From JACDAL01 sp963849115 (GTDB taxonomy: Bacteria; Actinomycetota; CADDZG01; WHSQ01): DNA of 64,000 nt. Numbering within the stretch: the stretch's first letter is position 1; every line of letters starts with the position of its first letter. The stretch spans positions 115,307 through 179,306 of the forward strand of contig CAWKGK010000004.1 in NCBI GenBank assembly GCA_963849115.1. Direction: 5' to 3'. Shown piece by piece: positions 54,890-63,392 of this stretch. Position numbers and translations under genes: made by a program. Under the pieces are notes generated by a model. That model was not told the DNA's origin, did no database searches, and saw only the letters and a list, made by a program, of their open reading frames with translations.

Positions 54890-55293
54890 CCGGGCCGATC
54901 AGGAGCAAGTTGCTCCAGGAAGGCCAGACAGCGGCGCGACTCGTCCACCTCGTCCAGCTCGCCGGCAGCAGCCGACAGACCTGCGAGGCAGCTCAGGAAG
55001 CCACGGTTGCCACCGTGCTCCCACGGTACCGTTCCCGCTCCCCGCCAGCCTGCCCGGCGAATGCGATCCAGCCCCCGGTGGTAGCCCACTCGATAGTAGG
55101 CATAGGCATCGACCGAGCGGCTCTCCGCCATCGCCGCGTCGCCGAGACGGCCCCACACGCTCAAGCACGCGGGCCAGCGGGCCGCCACCCTCCGGACGTC
55201 CTCCACCGAGGAGGCGGAGGCCAGTTGATCGAGCGAGCCGTCGGGCTCCTCGACCCGGGTCTCCAAGGGCTCGGTGATCGGTAGCTCCGGCAT
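54886..55293 (-). CDS. DUF3151 family protein
   Basis: This is a 135-residue actinobacterial protein of the DUF3151 family. The conserved core is AYAYYRVGYHRGLDRIRRAG followed by WRGAGTVPWEHGGNRGFLSC. It is helical, cytoplasmic and of unknown function. It is the first gene of a minus-strand operon with the SpoU methyltransferase and the M55 peptidase, each overlapping the next by four bases. Confidence 0.85.
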   Translation of the reverse strand: MPELPITEPLETRVEEPDGSLDQLASASSVEDVRRVAARWPACLSVWGRLGDAAMAESRSVDAYAYYRVGYHRGLDRIRRAGWRGAGTVPWEHGGNRGFLSCLAGLSAAAGELDEVDESRRCLAFLEQLAPDRPG

Positions 55294-55347
55294 GAGGCGA
55301 TATTAGCGGGCCGAGTAAACTTCCTTCCCCTCTCGAAAGGAGAAGCC

Positions 55348-55530
55348 ATGGAGTGGGCGCTGGAGCTGGCCCAGAAGGGTCAGCAGATCGAGATCAACTT
55401 CGCGCTCAATGGGGTGGTGGCGCTGATAGCCGGGATTCTGATCCTGATCTTCCCCAGCCTGCTCTCCCGCCTGGTCGCCGCCTACCTGATAATCATCGGG
55501 CTGATTCAGGTCTTCGACCTGAGCCTCTGA
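55348..55530 (+). CDS. Small membrane protein, DUF3096 family
   Basis: This is a 60-residue protein with two short hydrophobic helices (NGVVALIAGILILIFPSLL and SRLVAAYLIIIGLIQVF), matching DUF3096. An AAAGGAG ribosome site precedes the ATG. Function unknown. It converges on the DUF378 gene, six bases away. Confidence 0.8.
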   Translation: MEWALELAQKGQQIEINFALNGVVALIAGILILIFPSLLSRLVAAYLIIIGLIQVFDLSL

Positions 55531-55536
55531 CCCCGT

Positions 55537-55764
55537 CTACTCCTCGAGAGCTTGGGCGATCAGATACACGGCGCTCGCTCCCACGGCGGTGTAAACCAGG
55601 CGAGACAGCTTCGAGTGATGCCCGAAGAGGCCGGCGACAAGATCGACGTTGAAGAGGCCGACCAGGCCCCAGTTGAGGGCGCCGACGGCTACGAGAGCCG
55701 AAGCGGTCAGGTCGCGGTTGTCCAGGACGTCGAGCTTTCCCTCGTTCCTACGCAGCAGGGCCAT
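55537..55764 (-). CDS. Small membrane protein, DUF378 (YuzA-like)
   Basis: This is a 75-residue protein with two membrane helices. The stretch LVAVGALNWGLVGLFNVDLV with LFGHHSKLSRLVYTAVGASA is the DUF378 signature. GAAAGGAGCAGCGT precedes the ATG as ribosome site. Function unknown; homologues are often general-stress membrane proteins. Confidence 0.85.
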   Translation of the reverse strand: MALLRRNEGKLDVLDNRDLTASALVAVGALNWGLVGLFNVDLVAGLFGHHSKLSRLVYTAVGASAVYLIAQALEE

Positions 55765-55822
55765 ACGCTGCTCCTTTCGAAGAGAGTGTCGTCACTCTGG
55801 TTATGCCCGCAGGCAGTTTGGG

Positions 55823-57166
55823 CTAAGCCGTGGCGTGGGGGCTATGAGGTGTGAGCTCGGGGGCAGCATCCACCGGCGCGGCAGGCAGGAAGACGCGAAA
55901 GGAGGCGCCTTGGGGTGCCCGATCCTGGACCCAGGCGCGGCCCCCATGCATATCGGCGAACCTCCAAACGAGTGACAGTCCGATTCCCACCCCGGGAGAA
56001 TGAAGCTTCTCGGCGGCGCCGCGTTCGAAGGCTCCGAAGATGGAGCGCTTCAGCTCGTCGGGCACTCCCGGGCCGGAGTCGTCCACGATGATGGTGACTC
56101 CCCCATTTCCGGTCTCCAAGCGCACGGTGATGGTGGAGTCCTCCGGCGTGTACTTGGCCGCGTTCGCTACCAGGTTCTCGACGATACGCTCGACCTTGGG
56201 GGCGTCTACCTTCACGATCCCAGGGGCAAGGTCCACGTGGACCTGACGATCGCCGACGGGGGTCTCCTGAACCACCCGCCGCACCAATCCGGCCAGGTCG
56301 GTGGGAGTCAAGTTGGGCTCGACTATTCCACGGCTCAGGCGGTCGACGTCGAGAAGATCGACCACCAGCCGGTTCAACTTTCTCGAGCTGAAGGCGAGCT
56401 CGGACAGGGCCATCTCCCTCGTCTCGTGGGAGAGCTTGTCCTGATTACGCTCGAGCAACAGCGAGTAACCCAGGATCGAGGCGAGCGGGGTCCTCAGCTC
56501 GTGAGAAACCGCTTGGAGAAACGAGTTCTTGATGTCATCGAGCTCGCGCAGCTGATCCGACACCGCGCGCTCGCGCTGGGCGGCGCGCACGGCCCAAGCG
56601 GCTGCGGTCAACGAGCCGCCTACGAGTACGACCGCTATCGAAGCCATTACCTTCACGCTGGCGCTCGACGCCGACAGGGCCTCCTGGCTCGGGGCGGACC
56701 ACAACTCGCTCAAGACAAAGCCCGCCGACATCGCCGCCCACACCCCCAGCACGATCGGATAGCCCACCAGGAGGGTCACTTCGGCCACGATCCAGAAGAG
56801 AGCGAGAAGATAAAAGCGGGGTCCGAGGCCTGCGAGCACGGTGAATGCGAGCACGGCGGCGCCGCCCAGAGCGAGAAAGGCGAAGCGGCGCTTGTCCCAC
56901 ACGGTCGTGAGCATGTGGATCATGCCCGAGACCGCCAGCAGGCCGACGACCAAGGCTGCGACCAGCCTCACATAGGCTGCGGGCGCGACCCCCGGTGCGG
57001 ACACGTCTCGCACGACCAGAAAGACGGCCATGGCGGCGGCGATACCCACGCGCGGCAGCGCCACGAGCTCGGGCCGCTTGAGCAGCTCAGAGCGCGCCAC
57101 ATCAACGTTGTTCCTGCCAAGCCCCATATGGATAGAAGCCTGACTTCTGTGCGACGCTTTTGCCAT
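55823..57166 (-). CDS. Membrane sensor histidine kinase
   Basis: This is a 447-residue kinase with about six membrane helices in the first 205 residues (for example LVAALVVGLLAVSGMIHML) and no obvious sensing domain outside the membrane. HisKA follows with the phospho-acceptor in FLQAVSHELRTPLASILGYS, then HATPase with ENLVANAAKYTPEDS (N box), VDDSGPGVPDELKRSIFGAF and GVGIGLSLVWRFADM. The start may be the first ATG or the ATG 14 residues in. There is no response regulator gene beside it. Confidence 0.9.
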   Translation of the reverse strand: MAKASHRSQASIHMGLGRNNVDVARSELLKRPELVALPRVGIAAAMAVFLVVRDVSAPGVAPAAYVRLVAALVVGLLAVSGMIHMLTTVWDKRRFAFLALGGAAVLAFTVLAGLGPRFYLLALFWIVAEVTLLVGYPIVLGVWAAMSAGFVLSELWSAPSQEALSASSASVKVMASIAVVLVGGSLTAAAWAVRAAQRERAVSDQLRELDDIKNSFLQAVSHELRTPLASILGYSLLLERNQDKLSHETREMALSELAFSSRKLNRLVVDLLDVDRLSRGIVEPNLTPTDLAGLVRRVVQETPVGDRQVHVDLAPGIVKVDAPKVERIVENLVANAAKYTPEDSTITVRLETGNGGVTIIVDDSGPGVPDELKRSIFGAFERGAAEKLHSPGVGIGLSLVWRFADMHGGRAWVQDRAPQGASFRVFLPAAPVDAAPELTPHSPHATA

Positions 57167-57473
57167 ACGAACAATTGCCTAGTCTGCAGCTCGAAGGAGG
57201 ACCGCTTTCTTCGCCCCGTGGCGGGCTGACGAATCGCCTCGGCTCAACGCCGGCCGCGTCGCCTGATCCGTATCTGCTTCAACGTTCGACCTCCATCCCC
57301 CCGTGAGTGCCGAAAGCTAATCAATAGCTTAACCAGTTATTGACAGTAAATCGGCAATCTGCGCAGCAACTGGGCCCGTCGTTTCGCCCCTGGGCTGGCT
57401 TTGTGCCGAATGAGGGGCGGATTCCGCACCTTTCCTGGCACAGAGCCAAACTGGGGGCGGGTCGTTCGGGAGA
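57167..57473. other. 307-base gap between a histidine kinase and the saccharopine-dehydrogenase-family gene
   Basis: I see no gene here. The first 200 bases are relatively AT-rich around 57316-57345 and could hold the kinase promoter on the minus strand. The remainder contains the large imperfect inverted repeat at 57385-57459. Confidence 0.6.
57385..57459. repeat. 75-base imperfect inverted repeat (structured element)
   Basis: The outer arms start CGCCCC (57385-57390) and end GGGGCG (57454-57459). The inner arms GGCTTTGTGCC (57397-57407) and GGCACAGAGCC (57437-57447) pair with one G-U, and the loop contains GCGGA-T-TCCGC. It lies 14 bases beyond the saccharopine-dehydrogenase-family stop on the minus strand, so a terminator or structured RNA is possible; no T-run is present. 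Confidence 0.45.
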
Positions 57474-58700
57474 TCAGGCCCCGCGCTCGGGGGCCTCGAC
57501 GATGCCGTGCGGCGTGCCGTAAGCGGCCAGAAGCTCGAGGAAGGGGTCGGCGGGGAACGCCTCGGGCCCCAGCACCCCGGCCCCTTGCCACGTCTGGGAG
57601 GACAGCAGCTCGAGAGCAATGACCGGGTTGAGGGCGGTTTGCAGCACTACCGCCTGGGCGCCGTACTCGGCCATGCAGTGGTCGTTGTCGGCCACGTGGT
57701 AGAGGTAGACCTCGCGCTCCGAGCCGTCCCGGTCCCTTCCCTTCACCCAGGTCCCGGCGCAGGTCTTGCCGTGCATGCGATCGCCCAGGGTGGCGGGATC
57801 GGGCAGGGTCGCAGCCACCACGTCGCGGGGAGCGACTTCGAGACTCCCGACCCTTACCTTCTTGGTGGAATCGAGACCCAGCAGGTGCAGGGTCCTCAGA
57901 ACTTCGATGAACTCGTCGCCCAGCCCGTACTTGAACGTGACCCGATTGCAGTCGATCACCCGAGGGATGAGCAGAACCTCCTCGTGCTCCACGTTGACGC
58001 ACTCGAGGGGGCCGATGCCCTCGGGAAAATTGAACGTCTCAGGCTCGGAGAAGGGCTCGGTGGTGAAGAAACCGCGGCCCTTCTCATAAATCACCGGAGG
58101 GTTCAGGCACTCCTCGATCGTGGTCCAGATCGAAAACGTCGGAGCGAACGTATAGCCCTCGATCTCGAGGTTGGCGCCGTCTCGGACGCCGATCTCGTCG
58201 ATCTCGGAGAAGAGGTGGTCGCGCGCATAGCGGGCGAAAACATCGGACATCCCCGGCTCGACGCCGATCCCGACCAGCGCCAACTGCCCTCGTTGCTCCC
58301 ACTGCTCCGCCTGTGCGAACTGCGCTTCTCCGAGAGTTACCCCGGTGAGCTCGTGAGGTCGCTCGGCGTGCGGCTTGGAGAGAGTCATCGCCATGTCGAG
58401 GTAGGTGCAGCCCGCAGCGAAGGCTGCCTCGAAGATCGGTTCGTTGAAGCGCGGATCGCAAGCGTTGACCAAGGCATCGGCTTCGAGCTCCCTGGCGGCC
58501 TGCGCCACGGCTGAGACATCCGAGGCATCAAGGGGGGCCGCGCTGAAGCGCTCGTCGTGGCGGCTTATGGCTCGCTCGGCGCGCTCTGGGTCGAGGTCGG
58601 TCACGGTCATCGACTCAACAAAATCGCGCCGGGCCGCTACCGCAGCGATTGCACTGCCGACTCCTCCTGCTCCCACCACGAGGACTCTCATGCGGCGCAT
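57474..58700 (-). CDS. Saccharopine dehydrogenase family NAD(P) enzyme
   Basis: This is a 408-residue oxidoreductase of the saccharopine/carboxynorspermidine dehydrogenase family. The Rossmann loop is MRVLVVGAGGVGSAIAAVAA. EADALVNACDPRFNEPIFEA and CTYLDMAMTLSKPHAERPHE fit the family, as do VGIGVEPGMSDVFARYARDH and EGYTFAPTFSIWTTIEECLN. It reduces or oxidises an imine joining an amino acid and a keto acid or aldehyde. The exact substrate is unknown; lysine-, norspermidine- or homospermidine-type reactions are possible. ATG 58700 has GGGG upstream; ATG 58691 is an alternative. Confidence 0.85.
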   Translation of the reverse strand: MRRMRVLVVGAGGVGSAIAAVAARRDFVESMTVTDLDPERAERAISRHDERFSAAPLDASDVSAVAQAARELEADALVNACDPRFNEPIFEAAFAAGCTYLDMAMTLSKPHAERPHELTGVTLGEAQFAQAEQWEQRGQLALVGIGVEPGMSDVFARYARDHLFSEIDEIGVRDGANLEIEGYTFAPTFSIWTTIEECLNPPVIYEKGRGFFTTEPFSEPETFNFPEGIGPLECVNVEHEEVLLIPRVIDCNRVTFKYGLGDEFIEVLRTLHLLGLDSTKKVRVGSLEVAPRDVVAATLPDPATLGDRMHGKTCAGTWVKGRDRDGSEREVYLYHVADNDHCMAEYGAQAVVLQTALNPVIALELLSSQTWQGAGVLGPEAFPADPFLELLAAYGTPHGIVEAPERGA

Positions 58701-58989
58701 GTTAGTGCCCCGTCGCGGGTGGGGCGCCGCCACTTTCTCCACGATATCCCCGCTGCGAGCCTGGCGTAGAGGAGATCGCCGAGGAGCTTGCACCTGCCAA
58801 CGTCGGCGGAGGACTCAATTAGGCCGGCGGAATGCCGACTCTGCATAGGTCAGGAGGTGCTCCCGCGCGGGTGCCCTCGCGGGCGAATGGAAGGACGGTC
58901 ACATCCAACCCGAAACCCAGCTGGACGCCCCCCAGGCGCCGCAGCCCTCGCCCGGCCCCAAGCCGACCATCCTCGACTTCCTGCGGCAG

Positions 58990-60036
58990 GTGGTCGAGCA
59001 GAAGTGCTCCGACCTCCACATCAAGGCAGGCTCGCCCCCCAGCGTCCGGCTCAGCGGGCGCCTCGTCAAGACGCAGTTTCCCCCGATGACTGCCCCCGAG
59101 TGCCGGGAGGCGGCGGAGGCGCTGATGGACGATGAGCAGTTGGCCCACCTCAAGCGGGTCGGCGAGGTCGACTTCGCCTACTCTCATCGCGGTGTGGGCC
59201 GCTTTCGGGTAAACGTCCACCATCAGCGCGGAAGCGTTGCGATAGCGGCGCGTCTCGTGCTTCCGGGCGCTCCGGACTTCAAGTCCTTGGGACTACCTCC
59301 CGCGGTCGAAGGACTCGCCAACGAGCATCGCGGGTTGCTGCTCGTGACCGGGCCGACGTCGTCGGGCAAGACCACAACCACGGGGGCGATCATGAACCAC
59401 ATAAACGCCACCCGCCCCTGCCACATCCTCACCATCGAGGACCCCATCGAGATCTTGCATCAGGACCTCATGGCGATCGTGACTCAGAGAGAGATCGGCA
59501 TGGACACGAAGGGGTTCGGGCCGGCGCTGAGGGCCGCCATGCGCCAGGACCCAGACGTCATCTTCGTGGGCGAGATCAGGGACACCGAGACCGTCGAAGC
59601 CGCCCTGCAGGCGGCCGAGACAGGACACTTCGTCATCGCCACTCTGCACACGACCAATGTGGCCGAGACCGTCAACCGGGTAATCGACTTCTTTCCTCCT
59701 CACCAGGCGAAGCAGGCGCGCGTTGGGATGGCGAGCTCACTCGTGGGCGTGATCTCCCAAAGGCTCCTGCCGCGAATCGGAGGGGGCCGGGCCGCTGCCA
59801 TCGAGATCATGGTCATGAACGGGCGCATACGGGATCTCGTCCTCAAGCCCGAGCAGACTCACATGATCCAGGACATCATCAGCGAGTCCTCCTACTACGG
59901 CATGCAGACCTTCGATCAGGCGCTGCTGAACCTCTACCGGGCTGGGGTCGTCGAGCTCGAGGACGCTCGCAGCGGAGCCACCAACCAGACGGACTTCGAC
60001 CTGCAGCTGCGCCAGGAGGGCCTGCAGCCGATCTAA
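58990..60036 (+). CDS. pilT: PilT-type ATPase (twitching motility retraction family)
   Basis: This is a type IV pilus ATPase. From GTG 58990 it has 348 residues: N-terminal PAS-like domain (CSDLHIKAGSPPSVRLSGRL), Walker A GLLLVTGPTSSGKTTT, Asp box ILTIEDPIEI, Walker B AMRQDPDVIFVGEIRDTETV and His box ATLHTTNVAETVNR. The family N-terminus normally begins about ten residues earlier, and the frame upstream reads TILDFLRQ just before VEQKCSDL. It is open back to a TAG at 58846 without any ATG, GTG or TTG; an ATC at 58903 has GGAAGGA seven bases before it. The true start is therefore uncertain. No other pilus genes are in the window. Confidence 0.87.
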   Translation: MVEQKCSDLHIKAGSPPSVRLSGRLVKTQFPPMTAPECREAAEALMDDEQLAHLKRVGEVDFAYSHRGVGRFRVNVHHQRGSVAIAARLVLPGAPDFKSLGLPPAVEGLANEHRGLLLVTGPTSSGKTTTTGAIMNHINATRPCHILTIEDPIEILHQDLMAIVTQREIGMDTKGFGPALRAAMRQDPDVIFVGEIRDTETVEAALQAAETGHFVIATLHTTNVAETVNRVIDFFPPHQAKQARVGMASSLVGVISQRLLPRIGGGRAAAIEIMVMNGRIRDLVLKPEQTHMIQDIISESSYYGMQTFDQALLNLYRAGVVELEDARSGATNQTDFDLQLRQEGLQPI

Positions 60037-60043
60037 CCGGCCC

Positions 60044-60382
60044 TTACGTATTCGCCCGTCGCTCGAAGACGATGTCTCCTCCAAAGACAGAGGGCGGTTC
60101 GGGCTGCAGCCGTCGGGCTTTTTCCAGAAACGCGTTGAAGCGCGGATCGCGGTCGTGGTCAGAGTGCTCCGCCATGCTCGGGACCTCCGCATAGATCAGA
60201 TAGAGAGCCACGTCCTCCCGCTCTTCGGAGCCGTACTCGACGCGCGCCAGCCTTGCCTGCAGGAACTTGCCCTCACTGCTCAACTCCTCCCACAGGGGCA
60301 GCTCCTCCGCTTCGAAGAGACGCTCGAACTCCGCGGCCTCTTCCTTGCGGATCCGGACAATGATTGCGTTGGCCTGCGCCAT
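60044..60382 (-). CDS. Small protein of unknown function
   Basis: This is a 112-residue cytoplasmic protein starting MAQANAIIVRIRKEEAAEFE. Strand-helix-strand pattern (ANAIIVRIRKEEAAEFERLF, DVALYLIYAEVPSMAEHSDH, RDPRFNAFLEKARRLQPEPP) resembles a dimeric alpha/beta-barrel (ABM or DUF1330-like) fold but no motif settles it. It converges on pilT with seven bases between stops. Confidence 0.6.
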   Translation of the reverse strand: MAQANAIIVRIRKEEAAEFERLFEAEELPLWEELSSEGKFLQARLARVEYGSEEREDVALYLIYAEVPSMAEHSDHDRDPRFNAFLEKARRLQPEPPSVFGGDIVFERRANT

Positions 60383-60484
60383 CAGATCCACCTTCTTCCA
60401 CGCAATCCTCGAGTCGGATCGCTCACGCCGTCTCACATGCTGCCGCCAGCCTATTCTTCGGCCAACCAAAGCCTGGGAGGAGAT

Positions 60485-62014
60485 TCAGCTAGCTCTGGGT
60501 TGGTGAGCCTCCGGAGAAGGGTGTCGAGATCCCAGCGGGGTGCCGGCCACCGCGCAGTGACGATCGGACCTTGCCCGAATCCGCGGCTCGTCGGGCGTGA
60601 CGGGGGCTGTTTCCAGCACCTGAGCGTCGATGGTGAACCACGCCAGCAACGCCCCCGAAGCGGCAAGCGCAGCGGTGGCGACCATCGCGATGCCAAAGCC
60701 CTCGGCCATGGCGCCGGGGTCGAAGAAATCGGGTCCGCTCAACCCCGCCACCAGTGGCAGCGCCGCAACGGCGATGAGGCCCGCGACGCGTGCGACGGCG
60801 TTGTTGACTCCTGAGGCGACGCCCGAGTGGCGTTCGTCGGCGGCGGCAAGGACAGTGGCCGTTACCGGCGCGACGACGAGCGCAAGCCCCAGCCCGAAGA
60901 CGAACACAGCCGGAAACACGCTCGTGGTGTAGGAGTCGCCCCGATCGATCTGGGTCATCAAGAGCATGCCGGCGGCGATCAGCAGAGGGCCGAGCGTGAG
61001 TGGAAGGCGAGGTCCTATGCGCTGCGCCAGCGCACCGGCGCGCGGTGACAGCAGGAGCATCAGGGCCGTGACCGGAAGCGAGGCGGCCCCGGCAGCGATC
61101 GCCGAATAGCCGAGCGAGATCTGCAGGAAAGCGACGAGTAGGAAGAAGACTCCACCCAACGCCGCGTAGACGATGAAGGTGACGAGGTTGGCGGCGGCGA
61201 ACTGACGTGAGGCGAAGATCGAGAGCGGCATCATCGGGTTGGCGCTTCGCCGCTCCGTGACGATGAACCCTCCCAGGCCCACTACACCCGCCGCTCCGCT
61301 TACGAGGATCGTGGTTGTGCCCGCGCCCTCGGAGGCACCGATCAGCGCATAGGTGGCCGAGGCCAGCCCGACGACGGCGAGGACGGCTCCGGGGTAGTCG
61401 AGTCTGCCCACGGCGGTGGGATCGCGGGTCTCGGGGATGTGGCGGTTGGCCATCACGACCACGAAGATGCCAAACGGCACGTTGATGAAGAAGATCGCCC
61501 GCCAGGAGACGGCGTCGACCAGGTAACCACCGAGCAGTGGTCCGATCGCGGCCCCGACGCCGCCCAGCCCCGACCACGCGCCGATTGCGCGCGCTCGATC
61601 CTCGGGCCGAAAGGTGGCTTCGATGATCGCCAGGCTGCCGGGAGTCAGCAGCGCTCCGCCCACCCCTTGCAGGACGCGCGCCGCCACCAGCAGCTCGACC
61701 GACGGGGCGAACGCACACACCACCGAGGCGAGCGTGAACCAGACGACGCCGATGTTGAAAACTCGCCGGCGCCCCAGGCGGTCGCCCAGCGAGCCTCCCA
61801 GGAGGATCAGCGCCGACAGAGTTACCAAGTAACCGTTCAACGTCCACTGCAGAGCGCCTGTATCGGCCTGGAGGTCGCGGCCGATCTCCGGCAACGCGAC
61901 ATTGACCACGGTCGCCTCGAGGAACGCGATCCCCGAGCCGAGCACACTCACCGCAACGATCCAGCGGCCTGCGGTGCTCCCGAACCGGATGGCCCCGGCG
62001 GCTTCGTCGCTCAC
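60485..62014 (-). CDS. MFS drug/proton antiporter, DHA2 (EmrB/QacA) family
   Basis: This is an exporter with about 14 membrane helices. Signatures are SGIAFLEATVVNVALPEIGR (helix 1, with the acidic residue), LTLSALILLGGSLGDRLGRR (motif A) and RAIGAWSGLGGVGAAIGPLLG (motif C of antiporters). It should expel hydrophobic compounds with proton exchange. The start is taken at GTG 62014 (VSDEAAGAIRFG); the frame reaches GTG 62122, and no ribosome site decides. Its C-terminal tail is basic and long. Confidence 0.87.
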   Translation of the reverse strand: MSDEAAGAIRFGSTAGRWIVAVSVLGSGIAFLEATVVNVALPEIGRDLQADTGALQWTLNGYLVTLSALILLGGSLGDRLGRRRVFNIGVVWFTLASVVCAFAPSVELLVAARVLQGVGGALLTPGSLAIIEATFRPEDRARAIGAWSGLGGVGAAIGPLLGGYLVDAVSWRAIFFINVPFGIFVVVMANRHIPETRDPTAVGRLDYPGAVLAVVGLASATYALIGASEGAGTTTILVSGAAGVVGLGGFIVTERRSANPMMPLSIFASRQFAAANLVTFIVYAALGGVFFLLVAFLQISLGYSAIAAGAASLPVTALMLLLSPRAGALAQRIGPRLPLTLGPLLIAAGMLLMTQIDRGDSYTTSVFPAVFVFGLGLALVVAPVTATVLAAADERHSGVASGVNNAVARVAGLIAVAALPLVAGLSGPDFFDPGAMAEGFGIAMVATAALAASGALLAWFTIDAQVLETAPVTPDEPRIRARSDRHCAVAGTPLGSRHPSPEAHQPRAS

Positions 62015-62195
62015 CGCGTCGATGATATGTGCAGGGACGCTGGCCGGCCCCAGCCCCGACCCGGCGTTCTCAAACGTGCGCTGAGCGCTTGAAAAACCTC
62101 GGCCGCTTAAACCCCTAGGCACTTTGAAACCGTGCTTATCGTCGACCTCCTTGCCCTAACGTGCGAAACGAAGCTCCGGGGCATTGTGTAAGAGT

Positions 62196-62209
62196 CTCGC
62201 CATGGCGAG
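62196..62209. promoter_or_regulatory. Perfect palindrome upstream of the F420-reductase-like gene
   Basis: CTCGCCATGGCGAG is a perfect 14-base palindrome 33 bases before the GTG at 62243, in the divergent gap with the MFS gene. It could be a regulator site or an mRNA leader hairpin. Confidence 0.35.
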
Positions 62210-62242
62210 CGACCCCCCTCCGCGCCTCGGAAGGAGAGACTT

Positions 62243-62851
62243 GTGAAGATCGCCACCGTCGGCGCCGGCCGCGTCGGCAGCACCCTCGGAACGCGCTGGA
62301 CCGCCACGGGTCACAATGTCGTTTACGGCGTGCGCGACCCTTCCGAGCCCCGCCACGCGGAGCTCGGCAGCACGGCCACGCCGGCGGAAGCGGTGCGGGA
62401 TGCCGACGTCGTCCTCGTGGCTTTGCCCTGGGACGCCGCCGAACCGGTTCTCAGCAGCATCGATGTGTTCGATGCGGTGGTAATCGACGCGACCAACCCG
62501 CTTGCCGCAAATTCGCGTGCGCTCAAGGAACACCCGGAGCTGTCGGGGGCCCAGCTCGTAGCCGAATGGGCACGGAGCAGCCGCGTGGTCAAGGCCTTCA
62601 ACACCACCGGCGCGGGCAACATGGCAGATTCCGCCTATCCGGGCGCCACTCCCGTGATGCTGTACGCCGGCGACGACGCCGATGCCAAGTCTGTCGTCTC
62701 AGCGCTCGCCACCGAGATCGGCTTCGAGGCCGTCGACGCGGGGCCGTTGACCGCGGCTAGAGATCTCGAACATCTTGCGAGGATCTGGATTCGTCTCGCG
62801 TACTCGCTCGGGCAAGGGCCCGACATCGCCTTCGCGCTGTTACGCCGATGA
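62243..62851 (+). CDS. NADPH-dependent F420 reductase-like / NAD(P)-binding protein
   Basis: This is a 202-residue Rossmann protein. The GTG at 62243 has a good AAGGAG ribosome site. MKIATVGAGRVGSTLGTRW binds the dinucleotide; VVYGVRDPSEPRHAELG, DADVVLVALPWDAAEPVLSS, SSRVVKAFNTTGAGNMAD and AARDLEHLARIWIRLAYSLG are typical of Fno-like proteins and the related NADP oxidoreductase group. Hydride transfer between NADPH and F420, or a related reductase role, is inferred. Confidence 0.85.
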   Translation: MKIATVGAGRVGSTLGTRWTATGHNVVYGVRDPSEPRHAELGSTATPAEAVRDADVVLVALPWDAAEPVLSSIDVFDAVVIDATNPLAANSRALKEHPELSGAQLVAEWARSSRVVKAFNTTGAGNMADSAYPGATPVMLYAGDDADAKSVVSALATEIGFEAVDAGPLTAARDLEHLARIWIRLAYSLGQGPDIAFALLRR

Positions 62852-62897
62852 TCCTCGCGGCTCGACGCCTACACTTTGATCGAGCCGTGCCACGTGC

Positions 62898-62925
62898 TTA
62901 GAACGGCCAGACCGGTGATTACAAT
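62898..62925 (+). promoter_or_regulatory. Candidate promoter of the SRPBCC gene
   Basis: TTAGAA (62898-62903) and TACAAT (62920-62925) are separated by 16 bases, with a GGGGGAGG ribosome site and GTG 62958 following. Matches are moderate. Confidence 0.35.
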
Positions 62926-62957
62926 GAGGCTGAGAGGGAGGAACGCGGGGGAGGCAA

Positions 62958-63392
62958 GTGAAGACCGTTCAGTCCCAAACCCAAATCGAGGCACCTCCAT
63001 CGAGAGTATGGGCAATTCTGTCCGACTTCTCGTCCTATCCTCAATGGAATCCCTTCATAAAGCGAATTCAAGGTGATGCCGAGCCCGGCAAACGGCTGGA
63101 GGTCCGCATTCAAGCGCCCGGCGCCAAGGGCATTACATTCCGTCCCACCGTCCTGGCTGCGACACCAGACAAAGAGTTGCGCTGGTTGGGCCATTTGTTG
63201 ATCCCCCGGCTGTTTGACGGCGAACACCAACTGCTGATTTCACAACTCGGAGATCAGCGCGTTCGGTTCACGCAACGCGAAGTGTTCCGTGGCCTCCTCG
63301 TGCCCTTCACCGGGGCCATACTGGCCAAGACTGAGCAAGGGTTCGTGGCGATGAACGAGGCCCTCAAGAAGCGGGCAGAAGGAAACGTATAG
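62958..63392 (+). CDS. SRPBCC family protein (polyketide cyclase/START-like)
   Basis: This is a 144-residue ligand-binding helix-grip protein. VQSQTQIEAPPSRVWAILSD and FSSYPQWNPFIKRIQGDAEP are the usual SRPBCC start; RFTQREVFRGLLVPFTGAIL follows near the end. It binds a hydrophobic ligand of unknown identity. The GTG at 62958 follows GGGGGAGG. The coding sequence is visibly less GC-rich than its neighbours, which may indicate recent acquisition. Confidence 0.87.
   Translation: MKTVQSQTQIEAPPSRVWAILSDFSSYPQWNPFIKRIQGDAEPGKRLEVRIQAPGAKGITFRPTVLAATPDKELRWLGHLLIPRLFDGEHQLLISQLGDQRVRFTQREVFRGLLVPFTGAILAKTEQGFVAMNEALKKRAEGNV

Noticed and set aside
53250..54908. A 552-residue frame covering the M55 gene and most of the SpoU gene
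   Set aside because: Only the part from ATG 54059 is homologous to M55 peptidases; upstream it is the low-complexity shadow of the SpoU gene in another frame.
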